From Fagopyrum homotropicum (taxonomy: Eukaryota > Streptophyta > Magnoliopsida > Caryophyllales > Polygonaceae): a DNA stretch of 64,000 bases. Position 1 is the first letter of the stretch; each line of letters opens with the position of its first letter. The DNA is taken from the NCBI GenBank assembly GCA_033239125.1, contig BSWB01000005.1, forward strand, positions 14,189,447-14,253,446. Reading direction: 5' to 3'. Under the pieces are notes generated by a model, which saw nothing but the letters and a program-made list of their open reading frames with translations, did not search any database and was not told the origin of the DNA. Below, one piece after another: positions 12,063-23,811 of the stretch. The position numbers and the translations under genes were made by a program.

Positions 12063-13915
12063 TGTTACGCTAAGAACGTGACACGCAAAAGCTTTAAATT
12101 TATAACTCGATATATTTTTCCTAACTCCTAGCGAACCCGTAGTGTACGGGACGTTTTGTAGTAAGGATAGTATTCCGAGGTCGAACACAAAGACTGAGAT
12201 GAGATTGAATCGATTAGTGACTAAGGATCGTGTTGATCTAGGCTAAGGAAAAAAAAAAGAAAGAAACAAATAAATGAAAATCTCAATATTTTTGGGTTTG
12301 GTTTTGTGTGGTGATCAATCAAGAATTACAACGATGTAAGAATGCAAAACAAACTAACAATCTAGCAAATAAACACAAACAAGCAAGGCAAACACGAAAT
12401 ATGTGATCAAAGAGAGAAAAGCGGATTCTAGGGGTTGGAAATTCCGGTTATGGCATAGGACTCAAGCAATCTAATCATTCCTTGGATTAACCATAGTTTG
12501 TTGGGAGTGAATGTTTCTCAAGTGGGGTCAATTACCGGGTAGGTCTCATGATCCACTAATCCGCACCTAAGGTCCTATCACCGGGTAAGTCTCTAGGAGC
12601 CTAAGGTAGGGATATCTACACAAACCGGATGGTTATCTAGGGATCTAACCTCTCCTTACCGGGTAAGTCTCGGGAAGGCAAGTCCTAAACACTTATCCTA
12701 GCACATTCAGTCCAATAGCGGCTTGTGAGGCTCACTACTACCTAGAGTTCATCATCTTCGGTATCTAAGAGCAAGAATCACCGGGTAGGTCTCTTCTAAC
12801 TCTTAGTTGCTAACATTAGGTCACCCTAGGATAGATTTAGCTCAACTAACACTAGGATTTCAACAAATCAACAACCTAACACTTAGATTTATCAATACAA
12901 GCAAGTTGATCAAAATTACAGGGTGTTCATCTCCTTCCGCGGCCGTGGAAAGGCAAGATCAAACCGTGGTTTTAAACAGTGACTAGGTTCAATCAAGCGA
13001 GTCATCCAAGCATACATTTAGGTCTATTCTATCATAGTCCAAGCCATAACCATCTTTTCCTTACCCTAGAATCGCATCTATTTAGCCAACAACATGCATT
13101 ATCACAATCAAAATCATCAAGCATAAAATCATGGAATCCATGTCAAGAGGGTGAAATGAAAGATGGATTAGGAAAATGAAACAAGTAAAACAAGCTAAAT
13201 CAAGGTTCAATAAGGACTTACAATCCTTCAAAAGAAGGTTCGAATCGTTTCTTACAAACTCTTGCAAAACGTTTCACAAAGCTCACTCAAAATCACTCAA
13301 AAAGACTATGGAACTATGAACTAGTGTGCTACTTCTTCTTCTCCAATGGAAGCCTTTCTTCTTCTCCAATGGTAGCTCCAATCCAATCTTCCAATGAGAG
13401 AATATTGTTGTTGAGAGTGTGGGAGAGAATGGGAGTGAGGGGTCTGATCCTAACAGCCTTGCAGGACCACCTTTTATCCTCCAAATTTGCAAGAGTCGGC
13501 CATGAAGATCGTGGGACAGCTGTCACAACTGTCTGGCCAAAACCACGGCCTATTTCCACGGGCTTGGTTCTTCCAGTGACCGTGGTTTTGCTGCTTCTGC
13601 ACTATATGGATCATCAAGCCACAATTTGGTGCATGGCATGCACCATCAAGGTCCCATGTGTCCTCCTTAGCTCCTAGCTTGCATCCCAATGAGTCCGAAG
13701 GTGTGTCATCTCGAGGAACGATCCTCGAATGTATCGATTAAGCTCCTAAGCATCCCAAAATACCTACAAAACATGCAAAGGTCCGTGTAGACGTCTATCT
13801 CGACAAAATACATGAATTGAGTGCAAACCGTCACGAACTAGTGCATACCATGCATGAATGAGCGGAAAAACTATCTAAATGAGTGTCTAATCCTAAGTCA
13901 TAAATCGTGTTATCA
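12063..13915 (-). repeat. E2 5' LTR
   Basis: 1853 bp, matching 1695-3545. The TATA-like box is at 13471-13477 (minus). The palindrome at 12937-12948 reads CCGCGGCCGTGG here and is degraded to CCACGGTTGTCG in the other LTR, so the original was probably CCACGGCCGTGG. The outer end is flanked by target duplication CACAT (13916-13920). Confidence 0.95.
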
Positions 13916-13985
13916 CACATCACATAAAACATAATCGCTGAATCCAAAATAGAAACATGACTAGTCAAAACACAACATCCGAGTA

Positions 13986-14447
13986 CTAACTCGTCGATAC
14001 AGAAGTAACATCTAACCCCACAAAGAACTCAGGATAATTACGTCTAATACTCTCCTCTGTCTCCCAAGTGGCCTCATCAGCTCCTCGTCTAGACCACTGG
14101 ATCCTCAACATAGATATCTCCTTGGACCACAGACGTCTAGTACTGCGCTCCAAGACAACTACTAGGTACTCTACAAATGTATGATCGGGCTCAACTATCA
14201 GGTCTTTATGGCTGATGACGTGTCTCAGATCCGGGATGTACTCTCTCAACTGAGATACGTGGAAGACCGGATGGACACCCTCCAGTCTCGGCGGTAGTGC
14301 TAATCTGTAGGTCACCTCTCCAACTCTCTCCAAGATCTCAAAAGGTCCGACATATCGGGGGCTCAGCTTCCCCTTAATACCGAAATGGCGGACTTCTCTC
14401 GTAGGTGACACTCTCAACCACACCTGAGCACCCACCCTAAACTTCAA
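13986..14447 (-). pseudogene. E1 integrase C-terminal and chromodomain-like segment
   Basis: It begins with KFRVGAQVWLRVSP and LSPRYVGPFEIL (the GPY/F domain), then HPVFHVSQLREY. A short chromodomain-like tail ends in WSRRGADEATWETEESIRRNYPEFF. Such tails are thought to steer integration towards certain chromatin. A TAG stop separates it from the integrase core to the right. Confidence 0.85.
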
Positions 14448-14543
14448 TGGTCGACGCCTTTTGTCGGTGTATGACTTCTAACGACTCTGAGCTGCTAACA
14501 TCCGCTCTCGGACCAGGGAAATCCGAGCGATGTCCTCCTGTAT

Positions 14544-15374
14544 CTAATCTGGAGCTACTCCATCAACTCTGCTAGGCTCATCCCAGCATAATGGTGTGCG
14601 ACATCTCCGTCCGTAGAAAGCCTCATAAGGGGCCATCCCAATAGATGCGTGCCAGCTGTTATACGAAAACTCTACCAGTGGAAGATGATTTGGCCATACT
14701 TGTCCCAAATCTAGTACACAAGCCTGCAGCATGTCCTCTAATGTCTGGATGGTCCTCTTAAACTGACCGTCGGTCTGTGGGTGGTAGGCGGTGGTAAAGT
14801 GGAGACTCGTTCCCAAAGCAGCATGTACCTGCTGCAAAAATCTCGAGGTAAAACGTCCATCTCTGTCGGAGATGATAGTCCTCGGTACTCCATGGAGTCT
14901 AACAATGTGTCTGGTGAACTCCTCAGCTAGACGACTCACTGGCCACGTTTCCTTAATCAGAATGAAACGTGCGGTCTTCGTCAGACGGTCTACCACTACC
15001 CAAATAGCATCAAAACCTCTGTTGAGCCTCAACCCTGTGACAAAATCCATAGATATATCCTCCCACTTCCACTGTGGTACTGGAAGTAGGTGGAGCTCTT
15101 CTCCGGACCTGCGATGCTCAATCTTGACCTGCTGGCAGGTCGCACACCGAGCTACATACCAAGCCACGTCGGGCTTCAAACCACCCCACCAGAAGGACCG
15201 TCTCACATTCTTGTACATCTTACTCGCTCCATGATGTACTGAGTATGGGGTAGCATGAGCCTCACCTAGTATCCTCTGTCTCAACTCACTGTCTGACGGC
15301 ACACAAACGCGGTCCTGACATCTCATCACTCCATCAGCACCAATAGTGAACTGTGCGGCCTCATCTCGAGACAC
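14544..15374 (-). pseudogene. E1 integrase core, catalytic Glu replaced
   Basis: The HHCC finger (HATPYSVHHG...CATCQQVK) and core motifs MDFVTGL and SDRDGRF supply the two catalytic Asp. The third catalytic residue normally lies in TDGQSERT; here the sequence is TDGQFKRT, so Glu is replaced by Lys. Both changed codons differ from the usual ones by C-to-T or G-to-A. Stops flank the ORF on both sides. This integrase could not catalyse strand transfer. Confidence 0.88.
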
Positions 15375-15518
15375 CCTGTTTCAGATCCTGGTCAAATTTG
15401 GGCAAGTCTCCTGCTTCCGTCGGATCTCATCCAACAGATCAGGAAGTAACTCCAAGGTAGCCAACTGGCGATCTGAATAGGGAAACTGAATCTCTATCTC
15501 TAACCAAGCCAAATCCCT

Positions 15519-16001
15519 CTACAACTGTGGTTGTACCGTCAATCGGGCTATCGCCCTCTCCCTAGGCGTCTTCCGGCTCAAAGCATCAGCTACTACATTC
15601 GCCTTTCCGGGGTGGTAGAGAATCTCAAGGTCGAAGTCCTTGATCAACTCTAACCACCGCCTTTGGCGGTTATTCAACTCCCGCTGAGTGAATATATACT
15701 TCAAACTCTTATGGTCTGTGAAGATCTGACATGTCGCCCCATAGAGATAGTGACGCCAGATCTTAAGAGCATGGACTACTGCAGCCAACTCTAGATCATG
15801 TGTGGGGTAGTTCTCTTCATACGTCTTCAACTGCCGAGACACATAGGCTATGACCTTACCCCTCTGCATCAAAACACACCCCAAGCCTAGCTTGGATACG
15901 TCACTGTGTACCACAAAGTCATCGGTACCCTTAGGCTGTGCTAAAATCGGAGCAGACGTCAATCTCTTCTTCAGCTCCTCAAAACTCTGCTGACACGGCA
16001 C
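15519..16001 (-). pseudogene. E1 RNase H
   Basis: The RNase H fold follows the end of reverse transcriptase: VVHSDVSKLGLGCVLMQ (usually DAS at the first Asp), DLELAAVVHALKIWRHYL, FTDHKSLKYIFTQRELNNRQRRWLELI and NVVADALSRK. It degrades the RNA strand of the RNA/DNA hybrid. A frameshift separates it from the reverse transcriptase to its right. Confidence 0.85.
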
Positions 16002-16027
16002 AGACCAAACAAACCGAGTAGTCTTCC

Positions 16028-17116
16028 TCAGAAGGCAAGTAAGTGGTCGGGCAGGGAGAACCCTTCCACAAACCGGCGATAATAACCTACCAAACCTAGA
16101 AAGCTACGAACCTCCTTAACATTCTTAGGAGGTTGCCAAGAAGACACTGACTCTATCTTCACTGGATCGACTTTAATACCCTCAGTCGTCACCACGTGGC
16201 CTAGGAAAGCCACCTCTGTCATCCAAAACTCACACTTGGATAGCTTAGCATACAGCTAGCTATCCTGCAGAATCTGCAATACTGTCCTCAAGTGTCTGGC
16301 ATGCTCCTCTCGACTCCTAGAGTAAACTAGGATGTCATCAATGAAGACCACTACAAACTGGTCTAAAAAGTCGATGAATATCCCATTCATCAACTCCATG
16401 AACACTGATAGTGCATTAGTGAGCCCAAATGGCGTCACTACGAACTCATAATGACCATACCTAGTCTGGAATGCCGTCTTAGATATGTCCTGATCTCTCA
16501 CTCTCAGCTGGTGATAACCTGACCTCAAGTCTATCCTCGAGAACACGGATGCTCCATGCAACTGGTCCAACAAATCATCTATACGCGGCAGTGGATACTT
16601 GTTCTTGATGGTGACTTTATTCAGCTCTCTGTAGTCTATGCATAACCGCATTGATCTGTCCTTCTTCCTCACAAATAATACGGGCGCGCCCCAAGGAGAC
16701 ACACTAGGGCGTATGAAGCCCTTATCTGCTAGCTCCTCTAACTGCTTCTTCAACTCAAGCAGCTCTATCGGTGCCATACGGTACAGGGCCTTCGAGATCG
16801 GTCTCGTGCCCGGCTCTAACTCAATGCAGAAGTCAACGCTCCTCTGTGGGGGTAGTCCTGGTAGGTCATCACTAAACACCTCTGCAAACTCGCATGTAAC
16901 TGGTATCTCCTCTACTGTCAGGCTCTTGCGTTCCTTCATGGCATAACACCAGAAGGCCTCACAACCCTGTGCTATCAGTCTCACTGCTCTCACTGCACTG
17001 ATAATTGTGCCGGACTTTCCGAGGTCCCAACCTCGAAATATCACTCTATGACCCTCCTCAGTAGCAACAGTCACTGTCCTCCTACCAATGTCTAAGACTG
17101 CTCCATGTCTCTTCAT
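16028..17116 (-). pseudogene. E1 reverse transcriptase, with stop and frameshift
   Basis: The larger part (17116-16256) has LCIDYRELNKVTIKNKYPLP, FSRIDLRSGYHQLRV and the catalytic FIDDILVYS. A TAG at about 16254 follows LQDS, and the domain continues with KCEFWMTEVAFLGHVV and RSFLGLVGYYRRF in 16222-16028. A small deletion near 16050 shifts the frame before RNase H. The stop corresponds to a CAG codon in relatives, so it is probably a C-to-T change. Confidence 0.85.
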
Positions 17117-17497
17117 CTAATCTATCCCTAGAATCACATCCTCATGAGCTAAGGGCATGACTAGTAAATTTACTAGCCAGTCTCGATCTCCCAAATGAAT
17201 GGGACATCCATAGATCTCTCGGGTCCCTCTAACCTTACTCTCGTCAGGTAATCCTATCACAAAAGGTATCCCCTCTACAATAGCTAAGGACAAACTGTCT
17301 ACGCATGCATCAGATATAAAGGAGTACGTAGCACCCATATCAAACAAAACTCGTACAGGTAGTCCATGGATCCAGATAGTACATGTGGTAGTCGGTGCCT
17401 CTGGCTTATCAGTACTCCTCAGCTCAAACACTCGTGTCGGAGCTCCTTTGGTATCAGCTACACTGCCATGTCCTCGGCCCCGACCTGATCCCTGCAT
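17117..17497 (-). pseudogene. E1 protease with altered active site
   Basis: The retropepsin-type stretch VRVLFDMGATYSFIS corresponds to the usual D-S/T-G-A; here the second residue is Met, which should abolish catalysis. ILGID then runs into a TAG where relatives have Trp, at the boundary with reverse transcriptase. Protease would normally cut Gag-Pol. Confidence 0.82.
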
Positions 17498-17520
17498 AGA
17501 ACTTTGTGAAGAGGTGTGTC

Positions 17521-18918
17521 TTAGAGCCCTGTAAGACTGCTGCTGACCTGGGGATCGGTACTACTGCTGCTGACTCGGAGCTCGGTACTGTGGCTGCCTT
17601 TGTACACTCCTTGATAGACCGGCAGGGAAGAACCCTGCTGAGATGGAGCCTTGCCCTGACGGCAAAAAACAGCTCTATGTCCAACCTTGCCGCACTGGAA
17701 GCAGGTCACTAACGGCTTCATGCAGTTCGATCGGATGTGTCCATAGCCACTACAGTTGTGGCATTGTGAACCCCCAGCTGAAGACTGGACTGTAGCGGTA
17801 TGGCTATGTCGCCCCTGAGTCTGTCCCCGTCCAAAAACAGCTACTCCTGTACTACCACTAGCATATCCTGTCCTCTATCGCTTATTCGGCCTATCTGACT
17901 GTGCAGCTCTCCTCTGGACTGGCCTATCTCTCTCATATGCAGACGCTCTATCCTAATAGTCTGACAAAGTCTCGCAGCGAAATCCTGCCAGATAGGAACG
18001 GGTGCTCTCTCTCAATCTCCGTGAAAAGAGGTACACATGCTGCTCCTCAGGAGGTTCAGCTGGTCCAAGTAGAGTCAGTTCCTTCTGGAACTTCTTGATG
18101 GCAGCAGCAATCGGAATATCCTCAAATTCTGCCTCACTGAAGTCCTGAAACCTCTCTCTCCTCAATGAGATAGGGCAGTATCTCTCTCTAACAATGTTCC
18201 TCATCTGCTCCCAACTGGTGACTCGACTACGAATGGTCCGCCACCAGGAATGAGCATCCTCCGTGAAACATGTCTGCACCAAATCCACCGGTCGATCCTC
18301 TGGGCAACGTATCACCTCTAGTTCAGTCTCTAAATGTCCAATCCAGTGCTCTACCTCTAACCCTATCTCTCCACTGAATGAGGGGACTTTCTGAGAGTTG
18401 AAAGCCTTCAACCACTCATCCGGTCTCGGTGCTCTAAACCCAGTAGGAGCTTTATCAACCTCCACTCTCCTCTCAGGTACAGCCGGCACTTGAGGCACTC
18501 CCTGTGTCACCTGAACGGACCTAGCCGGTACTAGTGGTACCTAGGTAAGTCTCTTTGTTCTAGCAGCCTCCTCCATACGCTCGACGTATGCTCGGTACTC
18601 TTTGTACTCAGATACTCCAATAGAAATACGTCCTGACTTAGTCGAACGTGCTCTCTGCGCTCCAGACCTAGCAACGGTCTCATTCCTAACCTCAGGACCT
18701 ACACTCTCAGCCACCTCCTCCACTTCAGCATCTGGCATGATCACTGCTGGTGGATCCTCTCGAGGAGCTCGACCTCGACCTCGTGCTAATGGAGGTCTAC
18801 CTCCACGGCCGCGTCCTCTAACTATAGCAGTCCTATCTCCCCTACCCTTTGCAGCTGGAGGGAGAGGTAGACGACCTCTACCTCGGCCAGTAGCTAGCGT
18901 AGCTCTAGTACGTGCCAA
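17521..18918 (-). pseudogene. E1 gag with two zinc knuckles
   Basis: The start at 18918 gives an Arg/Gly-rich N-terminus (RGRGRLPLPPAAKGRG, RGRGRGGRPPLARGRG). After a stop at 18540 the capsid part (18510-17953) has AFNSQKVPSFSG, AHSWWRTIRS and SWEQMRNIVRERYCP, typical of plant Ty3/gypsy Gag. It is followed after more stops by two CCHC knuckles: CHNCSGYGHIRSNC and CFQCGKVGHRAVFC (in 17721-17521). The knuckles bind genomic RNA. Confidence 0.85.
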
Positions 18919-19122
18919 CTACGGTAAAACCTAAAGTCCATACTAAGCATACTAAGATCCGCGGTAGTAGTGGTGGTCAGCCGTACTTTTCTATTCCCAA
19001 CCAGACTATGCATGCATTTGAAAGACAAAATTCCTTTTAAAACTCAGATCCCTTTCGGGTTCTTGTTCAAGTACTTATTCGGTCTTTTAGAAGATTTCAA
19101 GTGCCATTGTTGCCAACCTAGA
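18919..19122 (-). other. E1 5' leader between primer site and gag
   Basis: Untranslated leader of E1. I see no further feature in it. Confidence 0.6.
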
Positions 19123-19134
19123 GCTCTGATAACA
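19123..19134 (-). promoter_or_regulatory. E1 primer-binding site (initiator tRNA-Met)
   Basis: Minus-strand TGTTATCAGAGC next to the 5' LTR; it differs by one base from the usual TGGTATCAGAGC that pairs with initiator methionine tRNA. Confidence 0.85.
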
Positions 19135-19136
19135 TT

Positions 19137-21867
19137 TGTAACACCCCGAATTCTCAAAATTCGGGACGTTACTGGTTAGGACCTCACAATGGGTCCCGGC
19201 CTAAGTTTGACAACAATATTACTAGGATCTTGCAACAAGACACAAATAGGAAAAAAACGAAATTCATGAAATAGTATTTTTAAAGGAATAAATGCAACAA
19301 GGTCTAGCAGCCTATAGTTCTTAAACAAAGGAAAGAGACTAACTGTCTTAACAAAAGGAAAGAACGACAAAGTAACAACCCAAACCCCCAGTCTAAGGAG
19401 TACGGCAACCCGGCTGACCACTACTTCCGGATCACTCAGATGCTGCTCTAACCTGCGGTAAGTCTAAAAACACAACGAAACAACCATTAGCTAGTTGTCT
19501 AAACATTAGAAGAATAATAACAGCACACACACACATATCAAAATAAACACTCATCATGCTTTCACACAATTCATTTATTATCTTCATTTAGGTCATTCAC
19601 TCATACTAATGATACTTATTTTGTGACACGTGGAATTCTCAAACCTCGCCTCCGCCCCCGTGTAACCATCAGGAATGGAACCGATGCATCTCACCTTGTA
19701 CCTGCCTGGTCTGGGTATAGAGAACCTCCCAGTCTCCTGTCAGAGTTGGGCAGTGATGTCACGGCCCGTTATACATACACTTGAGCCTTAAAACATAACA
19801 ACAACGGTCGTCCTAACAAGTTGTTATTATTATAATCACACACATTGCACACACACAACCATCATCACCCAACTAATATCCAGAAACTGGCTAAGTAAGT
19901 CGCAAGGACTTACCTGAGTCAAATCACACTCTAACAAGTCTCAAATCGGTCCGTACTCATGGTAACTCAAACGCCTGTCAAATAAGGCATGAGAATCAAA
20001 ACGCATCCCTAAACTCTTAGAAGTTATAAACTTCTAATATGTACAATCTCACAAAGAAAATTTACGAAAAAGTTTCTCTTAGGTTAAAAGACCATTTTGC
20101 CCTTGATCCCGGAACTTCAGAATATTTTATAACTTAGTTCCAAACTCTCTTTCGGAACCTATCTCCTTAATCTGGCTCTCAAGATATAGTTCGCTAACGA
20201 TTTGTGGGAGTTAAACACAAATCTAGCCAACGTAAATCTCAACGATATAGTTCGCTAACGAAAAAGTTTCTCTAAGGTCTGACTTTGGCTTAAGGTAAGA
20301 GGCTTGAATAAAAAGATAAAAATCCCGACGTAAATCTCTAGGCCATCTATGATATGTAGGATATTCATAGGAGCAAAGATTTTTCAAAACTACCCAACCA
20401 AAAACTCCTACACAAGTCTCCAAAGTTGGATGTAACTCTATAAATTCTATACTTAGCCATTATTTCTTCTGCTGGAAAAATCAACCCAACTGCCCCACTT
20501 TGCAACCTTATAATTTCTAATCCGACCGTTAATTCGTTCTCAACTTTTAACACAGCAACCTACTTATATCTATCGACAACATATCAAATTTTGAAAGGTG
20601 GATGGTTAATCTAAGGCATTAAAATGAATCCTCAAAGTCAGCAACTTACACAAAATTTATTCTGGCAGGATGAAAGGTTAGAAGGTGGTCTTGACTTCGA
20701 CTCCTACTAGCAACACAGTTAAATAAATTCCACCCTACTTTCCTGATTGCAACTCACTGTAACAACGTGCAGTAGGTGGGATGGATTTACCTATCGGATC
20801 TGATCGCTCGACTCTCCTCACTACTATAACGAAGGGAAGGAAGTGGGATGGATTTACCTGTCTGCAACGAGGAAGGAAGAGTCAGCGTTACTGAGGACTC
20901 CGGTGACGATCGGTATCAGTGATGAAGACAGAGGTACGTCTAAGGCTAGCAGTAGCGAGTCCTTCCTTTTCAGCAATGGGTCGTTTGACCAAAGCCGTAG
21001 GGATCTGTACGGGTCTGCGGTTCCGCCTGGAAGGCTCGCCCTTCTTTGTGGCCTGGTGTCGGCTGAAGATTCAAGAGTTCAGCGGCATAGACGGAGGAAA
21101 GACGACTCGGGAAATAAAAAGACCTTACCTGCTCTACTGTCCTGACTGGGCTCGAGACGGCGACAACTCTCTTGTCGGAGACAACAGCCTCTGCTTTCTT
21201 GCTCCACCAGCGTTGGCGAGATTGCGTTGAGATGTAGAGGGAGAGCTCTTCACGTTTGTACTCCTGTTGTGTGATTGCCGGATAACAAAATGGTAGATTA
21301 GGTTAAAGTGCTGATTACGGTAGATAGGGATAGGATTAATCGGGGTGTAGTTAACTAGGAGTTAAATTAGGACAGTTAATTAGGTTATGGGAGTGGGTTT
21401 AGAAATGTAACGGCTGGGCTAGTGAAAATCAAATGGATCGGCAGGCATCCCTTCATCGGATTGGCAAGCAGCTCTTCATCCTCTTGGACCGATCCATTAG
21501 GAAATAGATGCATGGTTTGGGCCGGCTGCAGCTAGAAGAAGTGGGTTAGGATTAAGGAGGTGGGCCCGCGAAAAGGTCATTGGGCCTGGTGTAGGGCCAG
21601 AACCAGCCTGCTCTCCCATTAAAACAAGGCTAAAGGAAAACTCGTTAATCGCGCTGGACCGAAAGAGAATTTGCGGGTATAATTACGGAATTATTTATGG
21701 TTACATAATTTATCATTTTATGTGAATTAAGGTCACATAAAATGATAGAAATTAAATCTCGTTTTATTTTTTATTAATTATTATTATTATTATTAAAGTA
21801 AAAGTTGGCGGATCGGAATCCGGTTAAATTCAGTATTAAACGGAGTTTAAAATTTTCGGTTATTACA
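19137..21867 (-). repeat. E1 5' LTR, full length
   Basis: 2731 bp, TGTAACACCCCGAATTC...TTATTACA on the plus strand. The right part matches 1-1552. The same family of ends starts S2 (25136) and S3 (32498). A 100-codon ORF at 20843-21145 is also present at 507-809, but only because the two LTRs are copies of each other. Confidence 0.93.
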
Positions 21868-22550
21868 TTGGTCATGGCTTGACTCTTCTATAACAGTCAG
21901 TAATGTCACCAAGGAACTCTTTATAGTGAGGAGAGTTTCCTTGCGCGTACATGTCATGAGCATTTCCGCAAATTCATCTTGAATCACCTTTGCTTTTGAC
22001 CTTGTGATTGCCCCATCCATGATTGAATCTGAAGAAGGTGAAGGGGTTGCTGGTTTATCCTTCAATGTCTTAGTCTTTGAGTGTGTAACTGGTCCTTGTG
22101 TTGGAGATGGTCCCACTTCAGACTCCCCTTCTCGAGAAGGATTCGTCCTCGAATCATCAGCATGCCCATCTCTAAAATCGTAAGGACTTAAGTGGCCAAC
22201 GTTGAAGATGGGGCTTACACCATAATCAGTTGGAAGCTCCAAGACGTAAGCATTATCACCAACTTTCTTTTGACTCTAAAAGGTCCATCCTCTCTTGGAG
22301 ATAACTTAGACTTCCTCTTGTCCGGAAATCACTCCTTCCTTAGATGTAATCACACTAGATCTCCGGGCTTGAATAGCATCTCCTTGCAATTCCGACTTTC
22401 TTTGGAAGCAACGGAAATTCCTTTTTGCTCAAGCCGTGAGCACGTTTTCTCATATAACTCCTTTATGAACTCCAATTGTTGTCCTACAACAATATCTACT
22501 TGCGCCTCTAAAGACAACGGTATAAGATCAAAGGGAGTCAAAGGATTCAC
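21868..22550 (-). pseudogene. E3 polyprotein C-terminus
   Basis: The segment 22550-22350 (MNPLTPFDLIPLS) is the region after the integrase core. The segment 22242-21868 has LPTDYGVSPIFNVGHLSPY, then a linker ending in GAITRSKAKVIQDEF, the usual end motif of these polyproteins. A frame break lies between them. 27637-27864 is a second copy of this end. Confidence 0.8.
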
Positions 22551-22700
22551 TCCATAAACACACTCAAACGGCGTTAGGTTAGTAGTGAATGCAAGGTACG
22601 ATTATAAGCAAATTCGACATGTGGTAAAACATCTTCCCATGCATTCAAATTGTCCTTTAAAACAGCTCATAAAATCGTAGTCAAAGTTTGATTAGTTACC

Positions 22701-22748
22701 TCAGTTTGACCCTCTGTTTGACCATCCGTTTGACCATCCGTTTGAGGA
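22701..22748. repeat. Four 12-bp tandem units at the E3 integrase active site
   Basis: Units of the form TCYGTTTGACCA start at 22701, 22713, 22725 and 22737. They encode the repeated Thr-Asp/Glu-Gly-Gln motif just before the catalytic Glu. Relatives have a single TDGQTEV here. The unit length keeps the frame. Confidence 0.92.
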
Positions 22749-23340
22749 TAACTAGAAGTTGAGAACAACAACTTTGTACCTAGATTTCCCCAAAGTGTCT
22801 TCCAAATGAAGCTAAGGAACATGACATCTTTATCGCTCAGAATAGTTCTTGGAACTCCATGCAATCTAACAACTTCCTTGAAAAACTACTTAGCTACATT
22901 ATATGCATCATCAGTTTTATGGCAAGCAATAAAGTGAGCCAATTTAGAAAAGCGATCAACAAACACAAAGATAGAATCTCTCCCCTTCTTAGTCCTTGAC
23001 AAACCTATAACAAAATCCATACTAATGTCAAGCCAAGGGGGTGTAGGAATAGGTAGAGGGGGATACAAACCGTGCGGTTTCAATCTTGACTTTGCTTTTA
23101 GATAAACAAGGTACCTCTTAATCAAATGTTCAACATCCTTGAGCATGTGAGGCCAAAAGAAATGAGAATGAAGCATGTGATAAGTCTTATCTCTTCCAAA
23201 ATGTTCCAATAATCTTCCCATATGAGTATCCTCAACTAATAATAATCTCAGAGAGCATCGAGGAATACAAACTTTATCCTCATGGAGCAGAAATCCTTCA
23301 AAAAGATAATACTTATCTCTATCGAGGCAAAAATCGGTCA

Positions 23341-23379
23341 GAAAATCGGCCGATTTTCCTGGAACTGGGTCGAATTTTG
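23341..23379. repeat. 18-bp perfect palindrome and companion in E3 pol
   Basis: GAAAATCGGCCGATTTTC (23341-23358) is perfectly self-complementary. It is followed by CTGGAACTGGGTCGAATTTT, which resembles the phrase following the S1 palindrome. Both are within an open reading frame upstream of integrase and are translated as a linker (KSADFLTDF). Confidence 0.93.
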
Positions 23380-23811
23380 CATCCAGTGTAAATTTCGCCA
23401 AAGTCTTCATCATCCTCGTATAGATCTTTGATATAATGGAATCTTAGGACCTTGGAATCCATTGTTGTGATCAAACTATACCTCCTAGAAAGAGCATCCG
23501 CTTCGACATTATCCTTCCCTTTCTTTTATATGATAATATAAGGAAATGTCTCAATGAACTCCATCCATCTTCCATGTCTTCTGTCCAACTTATCTTGACT
23601 TCAAAAATGCTTCAAAGACTCATGATCAGTTTTAAGGATGAATTTATTAGGCCAAAGATAGTGTTGTCATGTTTTGAAAACTCGAAATAAAGCATATAGT
23701 TCCTTATCATAAGTAGTGTAATTTAAACATGGACCTTTTAATTTCTCACTAAAGTAGGATAAATATTTACCTTCTTGCATGAGTATGCCTCCTATACCAA
23801 TACCTAAAGCG

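Larger units (their letters stand above)
1695..13915 (-). mobile_element. E2: Athila-like Ty3/gypsy retrotransposon nested in E1
   Basis: Two LTRs (1695-3545 and 12063-13915) flank gag and pol on the minus strand. The 5-bp direct repeat CACAT flanks the element exactly (1690-1694 and 13916-13920), so both ends are intact and the insertion is later than E1. The primer site is complementary to the 3' end of aspartate tRNA, as expected for Athila/Tat elements. Protease with the D-L-G-A motif, the region that reads LDKHFGKFLELMSKLHINIPF-like, and the LTR start TGATAACAC all point to Athila. Gag is interrupted by solo LTR S1, and pol carries at least two stops. I see no envelope-like ORF between integrase and the 3' LTR. 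Confidence 0.93.
1..21867 (-). mobile_element. E1: Ty3/gypsy LTR retrotransposon, Tekay/Del-like, cut by window edge and split by E2
   Basis: Reading right to left the order is 5' LTR (19137-21867), methionine-tRNA primer site (19123-19134), gag, protease, reverse transcriptase, RNase H, integrase and C-terminal domain (13986), then a polypurine-like stretch and the 3' LTR (1-1552). This order (integrase last) is that of Ty3/gypsy. The integrase C-terminus ends in a chromodomain-like segment, as in Tekay/Del elements. The 3' LTR aligns to 20337-21867 and starts outside the window. E2 (1695-13915) sits between the coding region and the 3' LTR. The element is dead: stops separate most domains and several active-site residues are changed. 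It is inserted in E3; the five bases after the right LTR are TTGGT, and the matching left copy would lie outside the window. Confidence 0.9.
22667..23413 (-). pseudogene. E3 integrase, damaged
   Basis: 23413-22886 has FFWPHMLKDVEHLIKR, PWLDISMDFVIGLSR with the first Asp, and VDRFSKLAHFI. The zinc-finger Cys pair is lost (YLVYLKAKS where CxxC is expected). 22864-22667 holds LSDKDVMF with the second Asp, then a tandem expansion PQTDGQTDGQTEGQTEV at the catalytic Glu. Confidence 0.82.
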
